Shown piece by piece: positions 26,201 to 34,481 of a stretch of DNA of 35,035 nt; within the stretch, counting starts at the first letter, position 1, and every line of letters begins with the position of its first letter. The stretch comes from an uncultured Bacteroidales bacterium (GTDB lineage Bacteria > Bacteroidota > Bacteroidia > Bacteroidales > Salinivirgaceae): assembly GCA_937981765.1 (NCBI GenBank), contig CALJOM010000008.1, positions 1 through 35,035 of the forward strand. The letters are read 5' to 3'. The translations under genes were made by a program, and so were the position numbers. A model generated the notes under the pieces. It saw only the letters and a program-made list of their open reading frames with translations. It had not been told where the DNA came from and made no database searches.

Positions 26201-27650
26201 AAGAATATCCACCGGTCTGCAAAATGTTAATATTTCCTACAACGAAAACCACGGAAGCATCGTAAACGGCTATATGCCCGATGCCCAATATTTTCTGGGA
26301 ACCAGCCGCAAGTACAACGCTCCCGGGATTGGCTTCTTGTTAGGATTTACCGATCCAATGTTTATTGAGCGAGCCATTGAGAGCCAATGGTTATCGAAAG
26401 AAATCGACCAATCGATTGTTAATCCCTACACCCTAACGTTTGCTCGTAGAGTTAACATTAAAGCAGTAATTGAACCACTGAATCAACTACAAATCACCAT
26501 AGATTGGATTCACAATTCAACATTCAACGAAACCAAACAATATTTTACCGTCAATGGAGAATACCTCCAGGAAAATGGAAGATATATAGCTTACAATCAG
26601 CAACTTCAAGGCAATTTTACCCGCTCATTCCTAGGTATAAAAACATCTTTCCAAAAAATCGACAAAACCACATTCCGAAGTCCGGCAATATACCACTTCA
26701 TGGAATACCGAAAAACAGTGGCCTGGGAATTGGCAAGAGCAAGAGCAGCTGTTGATCCGAACTACAACCCCGGCACAAATCCAAACGACTATCCGTTTGG
26801 GTACAGCGAAAACAGCCCCGACGTACTACGTCACGCTTTTCTGACAGCATTTGAAGGCAGCAACCCAAAAAAGATTGATAAAAAGCCCGGCAGCATAATA
26901 CCATCCATTCTTTCAGCCGCACCCAACTGGAAAATCGACTACAAAGGTTTATCAGACATCTCATACTTTAAGCGTTATTTCCGCGGCATAACACTAAACC
27001 ATGCTTACACAGCAAACTATACTATAGGATCCTTCCAGTCGAACCCCGATTTTATTGCCGGACCCAATGGATATTCCAACCAGATGAATATTGAAAACAC
27101 CTACTTTATTCCGCAATACATTCTAAACACTGTATCGTTCCAAGAATCGTTTAATCCCCTAACAGGACTAAATCTTACCTGGAAAAACGGCATCAACACC
27201 GGGCTATCTTTCCGCAAAGACCGAACCGTCTCGCTCAACCTTACCAACAGCACAATTAGCGAAATACGAAGCTGGGACATCTCTCTGCGCTCGGGCTACA
27301 CCATTAAAGACGTTCCCATTGTGTTCAGAACACAGGGCGGACAACAACGCAAATTTGTCAGCAATGTTAACATAAACGGCGATTTCACCGTTCGCGACAA
27401 CGTTACCTACAATCATCAATTCTCGAACATAAACACCGCTGGATCAATTACTACGGCCGCTGACATTTCAGAAAGGATATCCGGAAAAATTAACTATGCC
27501 TTTAAAATAAGTGCCGATTATCAATTCAACAAGAACTTAAACCTGCGAGGTTTTTATGAACATACTGTTGATAAGCCTTATATTGCCACGTCATTTAGAA
27601 CCGTTAGAGCCAAATTTGGCTTTAGTGTAAACTATCGTTTAACGGAATAA
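20220..27650 (+). CDS. sprA: SprA/Sov, T9SS outer-membrane translocon
   Basis: The 2476-residue size matches known SprA and Sov proteins (about 2400-2500 residues). SprA forms the giant outer-membrane beta-barrel through which T9SS substrates leave the cell. A signal peptide is present (SLRGVFFLILLFFFSSIVWSQ, cleavage near residue 33). SprA landmarks include FGSNTIDIKVRGQATLTF (about residues 145-165), the region around MGAHLTYDFGSKFNMGAT (about 727-745) and the strongly conserved GKAFIDDFEGASS (about 822-834). Large parts of the C-terminal half alternate aromatic and polar residues as expected for transmembrane strands, and the protein ends KFGFSVNYRLTE, like a final barrel strand. The start overlaps ruvA by 20 nt. 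The next gene begins within 90 nt and encodes a PorE-like protein. Confidence 0.95.
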   Translation: MHLNYYKSIVSKSLRGVFFLILLFFFSSIVWSQNVSETAKRLPYPFEDHSGLVYDTAKAVSPLMFWPEDLIKEEVIYNPLTGEYLIRQTINGKVDFRPPVRMLLKEYIDYDFNRSVTDFWQQRARREKFEHQSGLIPKLYVGGKLFETIFGSNTIDIKVRGQATLTFAVLFTQTDNYALPLTMRRNTTFDFDERIQINVNGKIGENLEVEIKYDTEAAFDFENKTNIRYKGDEDDIIQRIEAGNVSLPLTSSLIRGNQSLFGILTELKFGKLNLTTVFSQQKSETRTIQVERGAQKTKFKIKADEYDENRHFFLNHSFKDNYAPALQLLPLIQSGVSVQNIEIWVLNRQGSADNTRNILAFMDLAENNSANLQNPNISAGNSLQPSNNANNLYETLGTLNGIRDISTAAGALATLENQGFQLGRDYEIIENARKLSPSEYKINQTLGYISLNTQLRSDDILAVAYKYTVGNQTYTVGELSNDLEAPNTLIVKLIKGSTFSPRFKNWSLMMKNVYRLGGTQLNREDFILDIAYYDVNTGRETFSLKATDYPEVDGIQLLRVMNLDNLNLQNERTENGDGVFDFFDGITVDAARGLIYFPVLEPFGRHLQRKFGTTPQALAAADKYVFLELYDSTKTIARQLTEKNKFFLMGEYKSGGGSEIMLNAMNIPQGSVRVTHGGRVLQENVDYTVDYMMGRLTIINPSILESGTPVKIVLESQNLFSIQNRTMMGAHLTYDFGSKFNMGATILNLRENPFVRKVNIGSEPINNTIWGLNASYKSEVPFLTKLVDHIPLINTKTASSITLEGEFAHLIPGHNKVIGNTGKAFIDDFEGASSNISINQYFEWRLASTPRLFSESNAPPNDLSYRKRVAHLSWYNIDPSFYTSRTPVSKNALSSLYTCQFRENELFPNVDNQYSLYNNIVSFDLSYYPRERGTYNYAFDRLDQSGFLIDPEQNWAGIQRALQINDFENMNIEYIEFWLMDPYAEDAEREIVRNARRPSLYINLGDVSEDVLKDGKKSFEQGLPRTAELTNVTETGWGRVPTRQAVSLAFDNNPNARQYQDIGLDGLNNDDERNFFLVNNPTYDILPQFIKDKIWIDPSADDFRYFRGAVVDNDPLAADDIIERYKYFSGTQNNSPVNTNNLFTEQSTSRPDGEDINNDFTLNQSENYFQYYVDLSKENLEIYKKHIVDEITVNKRMPNGVTKSVRWYQFKIPLRKPDERIGEISDFRSIRFMRMFLTGFDQPVILRFARLDLVRSDWRRYEYLLEENSESLNPNVNLDQMVFEISTVNIERNSAKTPVNYLLPPGVSREIDQAGTQAVQRNEQSLSLKVIDLPDGYARAVFKNINMDMRRYGKLQMFIHAESVPLYDQTYDNEVTVFVRIGTDFRENYYEYELPLQITPPGRYPDNTWGRTQVWPIYNNLELPLAALLDAKNKRNQAILEAGSTITLQSEFFVPHGKNKIKVKGNPNLAEAQAIMIGVRNPRNDGRPKSVEVWINELALTDFVDEGGWAATGRLSTQLADFANFSISGSTSRAGFGSLEQRMQERQMENIAQYDLSTSIELGKFFPAKALIRLPFYFGYGETFITPKYNPLDQDVPLDISLSNPNLSKEDKDYLKTISQDYTRRKSWNFTNIKIGKPSQKNRFWEIAHWTGGYSFTETHIETPNVEYNNQRNHTATLGYVYNYNAKVYEPFKSVKFLSSPSLSIIKEINFSLAPSQIAFNSQINRRYDELLRRNLNNPNQIFTPTYNKNFRWTRNYQISHNLTRGVKIDFRSNVIARVNEVEGRLDREMSDYDRLRDTILVSLRNLGEITDYNHTFQINSTLPISKIPGFKWISATATYSGQYDWKIAPRLGTNAPKIGNQIQNSNQRTLNLGFNTNRLFTSIKYIDRIHKKFKTPVDKRFKEKETIEVQYSQSKLKIDAREKRTISHKLETTDISAQLTDAEGNEIKIDFEIDNANRITIIPEEKVDNGTIVVTGKRERSQPIAQIVAEYFVRISTGLQNVNISYNENHGSIVNGYMPDAQYFLGTSRKYNAPGIGFLLGFTDPMFIERAIESQWLSKEIDQSIVNPYTLTFARRVNIKAVIEPLNQLQITIDWIHNSTFNETKQYFTVNGEYLQENGRYIAYNQQLQGNFTRSFLGIKTSFQKIDKTTFRSPAIYHFMEYRKTVAWELARARAAVDPNYNPGTNPNDYPFGYSENSPDVLRHAFLTAFEGSNPKKIDKKPGSIIPSILSAAPNWKIDYKGLSDISYFKRYFRGITLNHAYTANYTIGSFQSNPDFIAGPNGYSNQMNIENTYFIPQYILNTVSFQESFNPLTGLNLTWKNGINTGLSFRKDRTVSLNLTNSTISEIRSWDISLRSGYTIKDVPIVFRTQGGQQRKFVSNVNINGDFTVRDNVTYNHQFSNINTAGSITTAADISERISGKINYAFKISADYQFNKNLNLRGFYEHTVDKPYIATSFRTVRAKFGFSVNYRLTE

Positions 27651-27736
27651 TGCGAAACAATTCGATTTTATTTTCAGACAAAAATTGTATTTTTACCCAA
27701 AATTTAATTTTTAGCGTCTACGAAACTCCTAGGCAT

Positions 27737-29743
27737 ATGAACATTCGGAAAATAATTCTTATACTGGCCTGCATAACAACCATGAACACCGGACAAGGTC
27801 AAAGCATTGTTACAGAAAAAGCCGATGCCGCTTTCAAACGTGGAAAATATTTCGAAGCCATAGATTTGTATAAATACGCCTTTGCCAAAGCCAAAGATCG
27901 ACTGACTAAAAATTACATCAACTACCAAACTGCCTTATGTTATTACAAAATTAACGACTACCGGCAAGCCGAAATTTGGTTTAAAAAAGTTACCCGTCGA
28001 GACCCTCATTCCAACATGGCGTTTCTGTATCTTGGGCACGCCCTTCATGCCAACAATAAACTCGATGAAGCGGAAGAAAATTTGAAAAAATTTTTGGAAT
28101 TTTACCCCAACGACCCTACAGGAACCATAAGCCTGCAATCGGTGCAGTTAGCTAGAGATTGGACAACCAACCCGACACGGTATAAAGTAGTGCCAATGTA
28201 TTGGTTCAACTCTAAGTATTCGGATTTCGGCATAGCCTACGCCAGAGACAACTACCGCTCCGTAATTTTCACATCTTCGCGTGAAGGAGTAACCGGTGGA
28301 AAAATCAATCCGGTAACCGGAGAATACTATACCGATTTGTTTATCTCAACCATGGACCGCAAAGGTAACTGGTCGAAACCCGAACCCATTGAGGGAGAAA
28401 TTAATACCGAATTTGAAGAAGGTGCTCCAAGTACTAATGCAAAAGCCAGCATAATGTATTTTACCTCAGTTCGGGAAAACGATAAAGGGCAATTAACCAC
28501 TCAGATCTATGTAAGCAAACGAGACGGCACAGGCTGGTCGAAACCCGAGCGTGTAGTTCTATTTGAATCCGATACTATCGCTGTAGGGCACCCCGCATTA
28601 TCTCCCGACGAAAAAATACTCTATTTTGTGACCAGCGCCCCCGGTGGATTAGGAGGGAAAGACATCTGGTATTCAACTTTGGAAGGAGGCAAATGGAGTC
28701 GTCCCAAAAACATGGGACCTGAAATCAATACCCCAGGCGATGAAGTTTTCCCGTTTGCCCATCCCGACGGAACATTCTACTTTAGCTCCAATGGACATCC
28801 CGGAATGGGTGGGCTGGATATTTTCCGAGCCAATTTTACGGACGGACGTTGGATTGTGAAAAACATGCAATTCCCCATAAACTCTGTGAGGGATGATTTT
28901 GGGATAATCTTCGAATCCAATGTGGAGAGAGGCTATTTTTGCTCCAACCGTGCTGAATCAAGAGGCAGCGACGATATTTTCCAGTTTAACCTGCCTCCAG
29001 TTGAAATAAAACTTATTGCCAAAATTAAAAGCGAGCGAACCAACGAGGGAATCTCCGACGCATCGGTTAACCTTATCGGAAGCGACGGTACCAACGAAAC
29101 CAAATCAACCGAACAAAATGGGACCCTAACTCTTATATTAAACCCAAATACCGACTACAGCATCATAACCCGCAAAGGAGGCTTCCTTGCCGGAAGGGGG
29201 AAACTATCCACCTACGGAATTACAGAAAGCAAAACCATAGAGTTGGATATCTACATGACCCCAAACGATGCTCCAAGGCTGGTTAATGTAATGTACGATT
29301 TCGGTAAATGGGAACTGCGGCCAGAATCGATTACAGCACTCGAAGAACTTGTCCAAATATTGCGCGACGACAATCCCAACATCACCATAGAACTCAGCGC
29401 ACATACCGATGCCCGAGGAAGTGCTCAATTCAACAAAGAGCTTTCGCAGAAACGGGCACAATCGGTTGTTGACTTCTTGATTCTTTATGGTATTGATGCA
29501 GAAAGACTCACCGCCGTTGGTTACGGTAAAGATCGGCCCAAAATAATTAGTCCCAAAGAGGCAGCAGAATTCGCTACAATGCCGGGTTACGAATTTTTAA
29601 AAGCCGGCGTGGCGCTTACCGAAACCTATATTAATAGTTTGCCAACCGAAGAAATGAAAGAAATTGCACACAGCCTTAACCGCCGAACCGAATTCCGGGT
29701 AACCGGCACCGACTACGTTCCAAGGGTACGCAGAAGAAAATAA
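27737..29743 (+). CDS. PorE-like OmpA-family protein (TPR, PD40 propeller, OmpA C)
   Basis: I prefer ATG 27737 (668 residues) because it is followed directly by a signal sequence (MNIRKIILILAC); an earlier in-frame ATG at 27650 would place 29 unrelated residues in front. ILAC could be a lipobox with Cys12, as expected for PorE, but cleavage by signal peptidase I after GQGQ is also possible. Domain order: TPR helices (about 22-140), PD40/WD40-like beta-propeller repeats (about 145-418, with SPDEKILYFVTSAPGGLGGKD), a carboxypeptidase-regulatory-like beta domain (about 421-511), and an OmpA peptidoglycan-binding domain (about 518-668, with ELSAHTDARGS and NRRTEFRV). Size and architecture match P. 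gingivalis PorE (PG1058), a T9SS component tethered to peptidoglycan. A segment of about 45 residues is inserted before NRRTEF. It follows sprA closely. Confidence 0.8.
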   Translation: MNIRKIILILACITTMNTGQGQSIVTEKADAAFKRGKYFEAIDLYKYAFAKAKDRLTKNYINYQTALCYYKINDYRQAEIWFKKVTRRDPHSNMAFLYLGHALHANNKLDEAEENLKKFLEFYPNDPTGTISLQSVQLARDWTTNPTRYKVVPMYWFNSKYSDFGIAYARDNYRSVIFTSSREGVTGGKINPVTGEYYTDLFISTMDRKGNWSKPEPIEGEINTEFEEGAPSTNAKASIMYFTSVRENDKGQLTTQIYVSKRDGTGWSKPERVVLFESDTIAVGHPALSPDEKILYFVTSAPGGLGGKDIWYSTLEGGKWSRPKNMGPEINTPGDEVFPFAHPDGTFYFSSNGHPGMGGLDIFRANFTDGRWIVKNMQFPINSVRDDFGIIFESNVERGYFCSNRAESRGSDDIFQFNLPPVEIKLIAKIKSERTNEGISDASVNLIGSDGTNETKSTEQNGTLTLILNPNTDYSIITRKGGFLAGRGKLSTYGITESKTIELDIYMTPNDAPRLVNVMYDFGKWELRPESITALEELVQILRDDNPNITIELSAHTDARGSAQFNKELSQKRAQSVVDFLILYGIDAERLTAVGYGKDRPKIISPKEAAEFATMPGYEFLKAGVALTETYINSLPTEEMKEIAHSLNRRTEFRVTGTDYVPRVRRRK

Positions 29744-29762
29744 AAGTTTTTTAACACCCCCT

Positions 29763-29791
29763 AATGCTGAGGAAAACCCTCAGCATTTTTT
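29763..29791 (+). terminator. perfect intrinsic terminator after the porE-like gene
   Basis: AATGCTGAGG (29763-29772) and CCTCAGCATT (29778-29787) form a perfect 10-bp stem with a 5-nt loop, followed by T residues to 29791. It closes the ruvA-sprA-porE-like unit 20 nt after the last stop codon. Confidence 0.9.
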
Positions 29792-29801
29792 GTAAATACT
29801 C

Positions 29802-29832
29802 TTGACTTTTGAATTATTTATTTATATTTTTG
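29802..29832 (+). promoter_or_regulatory. promoter of the T9SS-exported protease, with long leader
   Basis: TTG at 29802-29804 and TATTTTTG at 29825-29832 are 20 nt apart. The predicted start near 29839 leaves an untranslated leader of about 155 nt before the ATG at 29997. The leader contains a small hairpin (TGCTT/AAGCA near 29924-29939) but no riboswitch that I recognise. Confidence 0.6.
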
Positions 29833-29996
29833 TTCTAAACGGTAAATATCAATTATCGCCACGCTCACTGCGAAAGCTAATCGCTTAAAACAAGAAAAAG
29901 CATAACCTCTAAAACCCAATTTTGCTTAAAATCAAGCATTTAAGAACAAAATCCTATACCGCCACCGTTTGCTAAATCGTTAAACAGTCAATAATT

Positions 29997-32900
29997 ATGG
30001 AAACTATGAAAAAAGTAAAGCAAATTACCCACTTGGTAATGCTGAGCGCGACCCTGTGGTCGATCTCCGTTTTTGGACAAATAAGCCAGGGCGGAGTACC
30101 CATCAGTCTAAAAATTGAGGATAAAAGCCAACTTTCGGAAGTTCCTGTAAAAGTAATGCCCGAAATTAATGTAGAGGCGCTGCGGGCTGAAGATGCCATT
30201 TTTGATCAATTAAAAGACCGGCCATGGAGATATGGAATTGTTCATCAAGTATCTTATTCGCCAGAAAATTCCGGAGTAACAGATATTCTTGAAGATGGAA
30301 CAAAAATCTGGAGATTGGGTATTGTATGTCCAGGCGCATTATCCATCAACATTTTATTTAAAGAATACGAAGTTCCCAAAGGGGCACGACTTTTTATCTA
30401 TTCGGCCAATGGCAAGGAAATTTTAGGGGCATTTACCGATTTTAACAACCAGCCTGACCGATTTTTTGCTACCTCCTTCCTATTCAGCGAACACGTAATT
30501 GTAGAATACAACGAGCCCAAAGAAGTTGATTTTGAGGGAAAATTAACCATAGGAGAAATAACCCATGGGTACCGAACTTTAGCCGATTATGTAAAAAGCT
30601 TTGGGCAATCAGGAAGTTGCAATGTCAATGTTGCATGTCCACAAGCAGCTGGAATGGAAAATCAAATACGTTCAGTAGCCATGATAGCCTCAAGCAATGG
30701 AGTTAGTCAAGGATTTTGTTCCGGAGCATTAATTAATAATACAAACAACGACGGAACCCCCTATTTTCTAACAGCAAACCATTGCGGCTCCAGCTCCAAC
30801 TATCCAGCAGGATCATCGTTTTACATATTCAACTGGCAAAGTGCCACATGTTCCAATCCCGCATCATCACCAGCCTACCAATCTATTTCAGGTGGAACCA
30901 CCAAAGCTTATTACAGCACATCCGATTTCTGGCTAATTCAGTTAAACACAGCTCCTCCCTCGAATTATAATCCTTACTACTCCGGATGGAATCGTACCAC
31001 ACAATCGTCCATAACCGGTAAGATTTGGGGAATTCATCACCCAAGTGGAGATATAAAGAAAATTAGTTGGTCGAATAATGGCGTAACCACCACCGCCTAT
31101 GGTGGTGGATCAGGAACAACCCATTGGAAAATTGTTTGGAGCGATGGAACCACCACCGAAGGAGGATCCTCAGGGTCGCCCCTTTTCGATACCCAAGGGA
31201 AAATAATCGGCCAACTTCATGGAGGAGCAGCATCATGCACAAACCCCACGGGCGCCGACTATTACGGAAAACTTGGGGTGTCGTGGACGGGTGGTGGAAG
31301 CAACACCACACGGTTGAGCAACTGGCTCGATCCCACCAATAGTGGAGCAACGGAAATTGAGGGATACGACCCCTACGCCTATACCTGCACACCCCCAACC
31401 CAGCAAGCTTCCAATTTTATAGCTTCTGACGTACAAGATAATCAATTAACCATATCCTGGCAACGCGGAAATGGAACGGGTGTAATTGTCTTAGCAAGAG
31501 CAGTTTCGGCCATTTCAAATCATCCGGTGAATGGAGTTAACTACACCGCAAACTCAACCTTTGGCTCAGGATCTGCTATCGGAAGTGGGTTTGTTGTCTA
31601 TAAAGGAACCGGAACCTCCGTTACTGTAACCAATCTTCTACCCGGAACAACCTATCATTTCGGAATTTACGAATTTTTCACGGCCGACAATTGTTACAGC
31701 AGCAATCCACTAACCGGATCACAGCAAACTACAGGAACAGCCCCATGCAACTACTGTACAGTAAGCGCAACGAACGATGATAACACAGGAATCACCCGGG
31801 TTTCTTTCAATACCATTAATAACACCTCACCCGGAACCCCTTCATACTCCGACTTTACCAACCAATCAACCGTGGTTCAGAGAGGAAACACCTATACACT
31901 TTCCGTATGGGTTAACACCGATGGAAACTACACCGTCCAAACCAAAGCCTGGATCGATTGGAATCAGAACTGTGAATTTGAAACCTCCGAAGAATACAAT
32001 CTAGGTTCTGTAACCAACAATCAAAACGGATTAACCAGTCTATCCCCATTGAACATTACCGTTCCTAATGAAGCCGCCTTAGGCCAAACCAGAATGAGAA
32101 TCCGTGCTGTTTATGGTACGACAGTAAATCCGGCAGCCTGTGGAAATCAAAACTACTCAGAAGCCGAAGATTACACCATTAATGTGCTATCTGCTGGTGT
32201 TTACGCAAACTTTACAGCCTCCCCCACAACTGTCGAAGTTGGACAACCCGTTACTTTTACCGATGCTTCGGGAGGAGGGCAAATAACCTCATGGCAATGG
32301 AATTTTGGTGAAGGAGCCTCACCAGCTACCGCAGCAAGTCAGGGCCCACATCAAGTAGTTTACACAACCACCGGCCAAAAGACCGTAAGCCTTACGGTTA
32401 ACAACAACATCACCGAAACCAAACCCAATTTCATCACCGTAACCGCCCCCTGTACAACTATAAACACCTTCCCATGGGAAGAAATTTTCAACCAAGCATC
32501 ATTGCCCAACTGCTGGGCTATTCAACAAACCCATCCAACCAACACCTGGACAAGTACCACCGGATATAACATCGGAACATCCACAACCGTTGCACCACAT
32601 ACCGGCTCACACTTCTGGTATGTACCATGGATTACAGCAAATCAATCAGAGTGGCTTCTCACTCCCGTATTTGATTTTACCAACTTATCAGAACCCACCA
32701 TTTCATTCTGGTTCAATGGGTCATACCATTGGTCAGTGGTTAATAACAATTGCGACCTTGACCTAATGGTTAAGGTAAATAATGGCCCCTGGACAAAAAT
32801 TTGGGGTGAAACTGATCATCCCGAATGGACAAGCACAAACGTTAACTATGTTTGGCTACAAACAATCTTGCCATTAACCCAGTACGCAGGCCAAAATAAC

Positions 32901-33704
32901 GTACGCTTTGCATTCCGCTATACCGGAAACGATGGAGCCAATTTTGCCATCGACAACATACGCGTTTGGAATAATCAAACTACTCCAACTACTTATAACC
33001 TAACCATCAATACCATAGGTCAAGGCACTGTTAATGTAAATGGAAATGTTTATACCACTCCACTAACTTTTAATGAAGGAACCGTTGTAACCATTCAGGC
33101 CCTCGCTTCAACGGGATGGCAATTTGAAAGTTGGTCGGGCGATGCCACCGGAGCAACTAACCCAATCTCGGTTACCATGGATGGGAATAAAACCATTACA
33201 GCAACCTTTATTCAAACCCATTTTACGGTAACCTTTAATGTTAAAGATCAACAAAATCAACCACTTCAAGAGGCAAACATCACCATAACCCCAGGCAACA
33301 TTTCGCTAAACACCAACACTTCCGGAATAGCCACCACTCAGCTACAAAATGGCTCCTACACTATTAATGTCTTTAAATCGGGGTACATTCCTTATGAAGG
33401 ACAATTCACCGTAGCAGGGTCAGCCATCGATCTAACCATCACCCTGAACGCAGTAACAGTAGAAACCATTAGTGCCAACAACATCCATCTTTATCCAAAT
33501 CCGGCAGCCAAAACCATAACTCTTGTAAGAGAAATTGCCGATAACGCCACAGTGACCATCTACAACTTTAATGGAACAAAAATGAAAATGATAGCTTGGG
33601 ATGAAACTACTCTAAAAATTGACATAAGCAATTTCCCCGCCGGAATTTATCTAATTCAAATCGATGGTAATAGTAGCTCTTCATTAACATTCACAAAACA
33701 ATAA
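29997..33704 (+). CDS. secreted lysyl-endopeptidase-like serine protease with T9SS sorting domain
   Basis: The protein has 1235 residues; a start at ATG 30006 is equally likely. Signal peptide: VKQITHLVMLSATLWSISVFGQ. Residues about 30-205 look like a propeptide. The protease domain (about 205-455) is S1-fold, lysyl-endopeptidase-like: TANHCG (His262), SDFWLIQL (Asp310) and GGSSGSP (Ser392) form the triad. Then follow a fibronectin-III-like domain (about 465-580), a GEVED-type domain (about 585-731, AWIDWNQNCEFE), a PKD domain (about 736-818), a cleaved-adhesin/MAM-like domain (about 822-993), a glycine-rich bacterial repeat (about 1000-1073), a carboxypeptidase-regulatory-like domain (about 1075-1152) and a type A sorting domain (about 1160-1235, with HLYPNPA and FPAGIYLIQI). 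The sorting domain marks it for export by T9SS; sprA lies just upstream. It has its own promoter and terminator. Substrate specificity is not established. Confidence 0.9.
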   Translation: METMKKVKQITHLVMLSATLWSISVFGQISQGGVPISLKIEDKSQLSEVPVKVMPEINVEALRAEDAIFDQLKDRPWRYGIVHQVSYSPENSGVTDILEDGTKIWRLGIVCPGALSINILFKEYEVPKGARLFIYSANGKEILGAFTDFNNQPDRFFATSFLFSEHVIVEYNEPKEVDFEGKLTIGEITHGYRTLADYVKSFGQSGSCNVNVACPQAAGMENQIRSVAMIASSNGVSQGFCSGALINNTNNDGTPYFLTANHCGSSSNYPAGSSFYIFNWQSATCSNPASSPAYQSISGGTTKAYYSTSDFWLIQLNTAPPSNYNPYYSGWNRTTQSSITGKIWGIHHPSGDIKKISWSNNGVTTTAYGGGSGTTHWKIVWSDGTTTEGGSSGSPLFDTQGKIIGQLHGGAASCTNPTGADYYGKLGVSWTGGGSNTTRLSNWLDPTNSGATEIEGYDPYAYTCTPPTQQASNFIASDVQDNQLTISWQRGNGTGVIVLARAVSAISNHPVNGVNYTANSTFGSGSAIGSGFVVYKGTGTSVTVTNLLPGTTYHFGIYEFFTADNCYSSNPLTGSQQTTGTAPCNYCTVSATNDDNTGITRVSFNTINNTSPGTPSYSDFTNQSTVVQRGNTYTLSVWVNTDGNYTVQTKAWIDWNQNCEFETSEEYNLGSVTNNQNGLTSLSPLNITVPNEAALGQTRMRIRAVYGTTVNPAACGNQNYSEAEDYTINVLSAGVYANFTASPTTVEVGQPVTFTDASGGGQITSWQWNFGEGASPATAASQGPHQVVYTTTGQKTVSLTVNNNITETKPNFITVTAPCTTINTFPWEEIFNQASLPNCWAIQQTHPTNTWTSTTGYNIGTSTTVAPHTGSHFWYVPWITANQSEWLLTPVFDFTNLSEPTISFWFNGSYHWSVVNNNCDLDLMVKVNNGPWTKIWGETDHPEWTSTNVNYVWLQTILPLTQYAGQNNVRFAFRYTGNDGANFAIDNIRVWNNQTTPTTYNLTINTIGQGTVNVNGNVYTTPLTFNEGTVVTIQALASTGWQFESWSGDATGATNPISVTMDGNKTITATFIQTHFTVTFNVKDQQNQPLQEANITITPGNISLNTNTSGIATTQLQNGSYTINVFKSGYIPYEGQFTVAGSAIDLTITLNAVTVETISANNIHLYPNPAAKTITLVREIADNATVTIYNFNGTKMKMIAWDETTLKIDISNFPAGIYLIQIDGNSSSSLTFTKQ

Positions 33705-33717
33705 CCATGATTTCACA

Positions 33718-33753
33718 AAACAGAAAGCAGGACAAAGGTCCTGCTTTCTGTTT
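33718..33753 (+). terminator. perfect 16-bp hairpin terminator after the protease gene
   Basis: The 16-base arm at 33718-33733 is exactly complementary to 33738-33753 with a 4-nt loop (AAAG). The A-rich start and T-rich end of the stem suit transcription termination in either direction, although the T-run after the stem is short. Confidence 0.85.
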
Positions 33754-33754
33754 A

Positions 33755-34481
33755 ATAACCCACCAAAAAAAACAATTACAAAATTCAACCCCCTTGAAAA
33801 GCTTACCACAATTGGTTGTATAACCGCCGTTGATAGCATTGATAATTGAATTGCAACAAAATAAGCTTTTTGCTGTTTTCTGTTAATTAAAACCTAATAT
33901 TCACATTTTAGTTGGAATAATATTTTTATTGATGTAATTTTAGCAGATAATGTCTGACATAAAGCATAACTGGGTTTATAAAAATGTCACCTATTATACA
34001 TTATTCGCGATGTTTTTGCGTGATGGATTCTTTGTTTTTACCCATTTGGGCAACCTCAGGCAAAAATCTCTGGCAAGGTGTCTTGAGCATTTGGAGCTTA
34101 AATATTTCAGCCAATCAAATAATCCCAATTAAATTGTCATCCACTACATTTTCATATTCAAAGAATGGTAGCCATACAGAATTGTGCACAATATCAACAA
34201 CACCTATAAAACTATTTACCCTGGCTATAGAGGAGGGCAATCCGGTTTTAAAAGCAAGTCGGGAAATAAATTAGAAATCCCAGTTTGAAGCCAAAGCTAA
34301 CCTTTTAGGACAATTCCCTAAAGAGACTTACAAACAAAAAAAATCGTAATATCATCCCCTTAAAACCTGCTACATACTAAATTTACGCTTACCCGCCAAC
34401 AACAACCATTGCTTTATTTAATTCATTTTCGAAACAGCACTCATAACCATTTCAATTCAACCAACACAAGAAGAATCCCAG
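33755..34481 (+). other. AT-rich stretch without a convincing gene
   Basis: About 730 bases hold only two overlapping short frames (33950-34132 and 33984-34274) in different phases. Neither product resembles a known domain or has the composition of the neighbouring genes. A promoter-like TTG (33912-33914), 20 nt, TAATTTTA (33935-33942) lies just before them, with the last base of the -7 box wrong. The sequence may be decayed coding DNA or a leftover from insertion events near the IS30 element. Confidence 0.5.

Noticed and set aside
25830..26288. Minus-strand frame of 152 codons inside sprA
   Set aside because: It lies wholly within the large sprA gene and its translation is low-complexity and aromatic-rich, without domain or start signals.
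27650..27736. N-terminal extension of the PorE-like protein from the ATG overlapping the sprA stop
   Set aside because: It would bury the signal peptide behind 29 unrelated residues; the ATG at 27737 gives a proper export signal.
33718..33753. Perfect palindrome considered as an insertion-sequence end or operator
   Set aside because: Its position 14 nt after a stop codon and the tight 4-nt loop fit a transcription terminator better.
33950..34274. Two overlapping short plus-strand frames, 60 and 96 codons
   Set aside because: A near-promoter precedes them, but they overlap in different phases, match nothing I recognise and sit in AT-rich sequence where chance frames are common.
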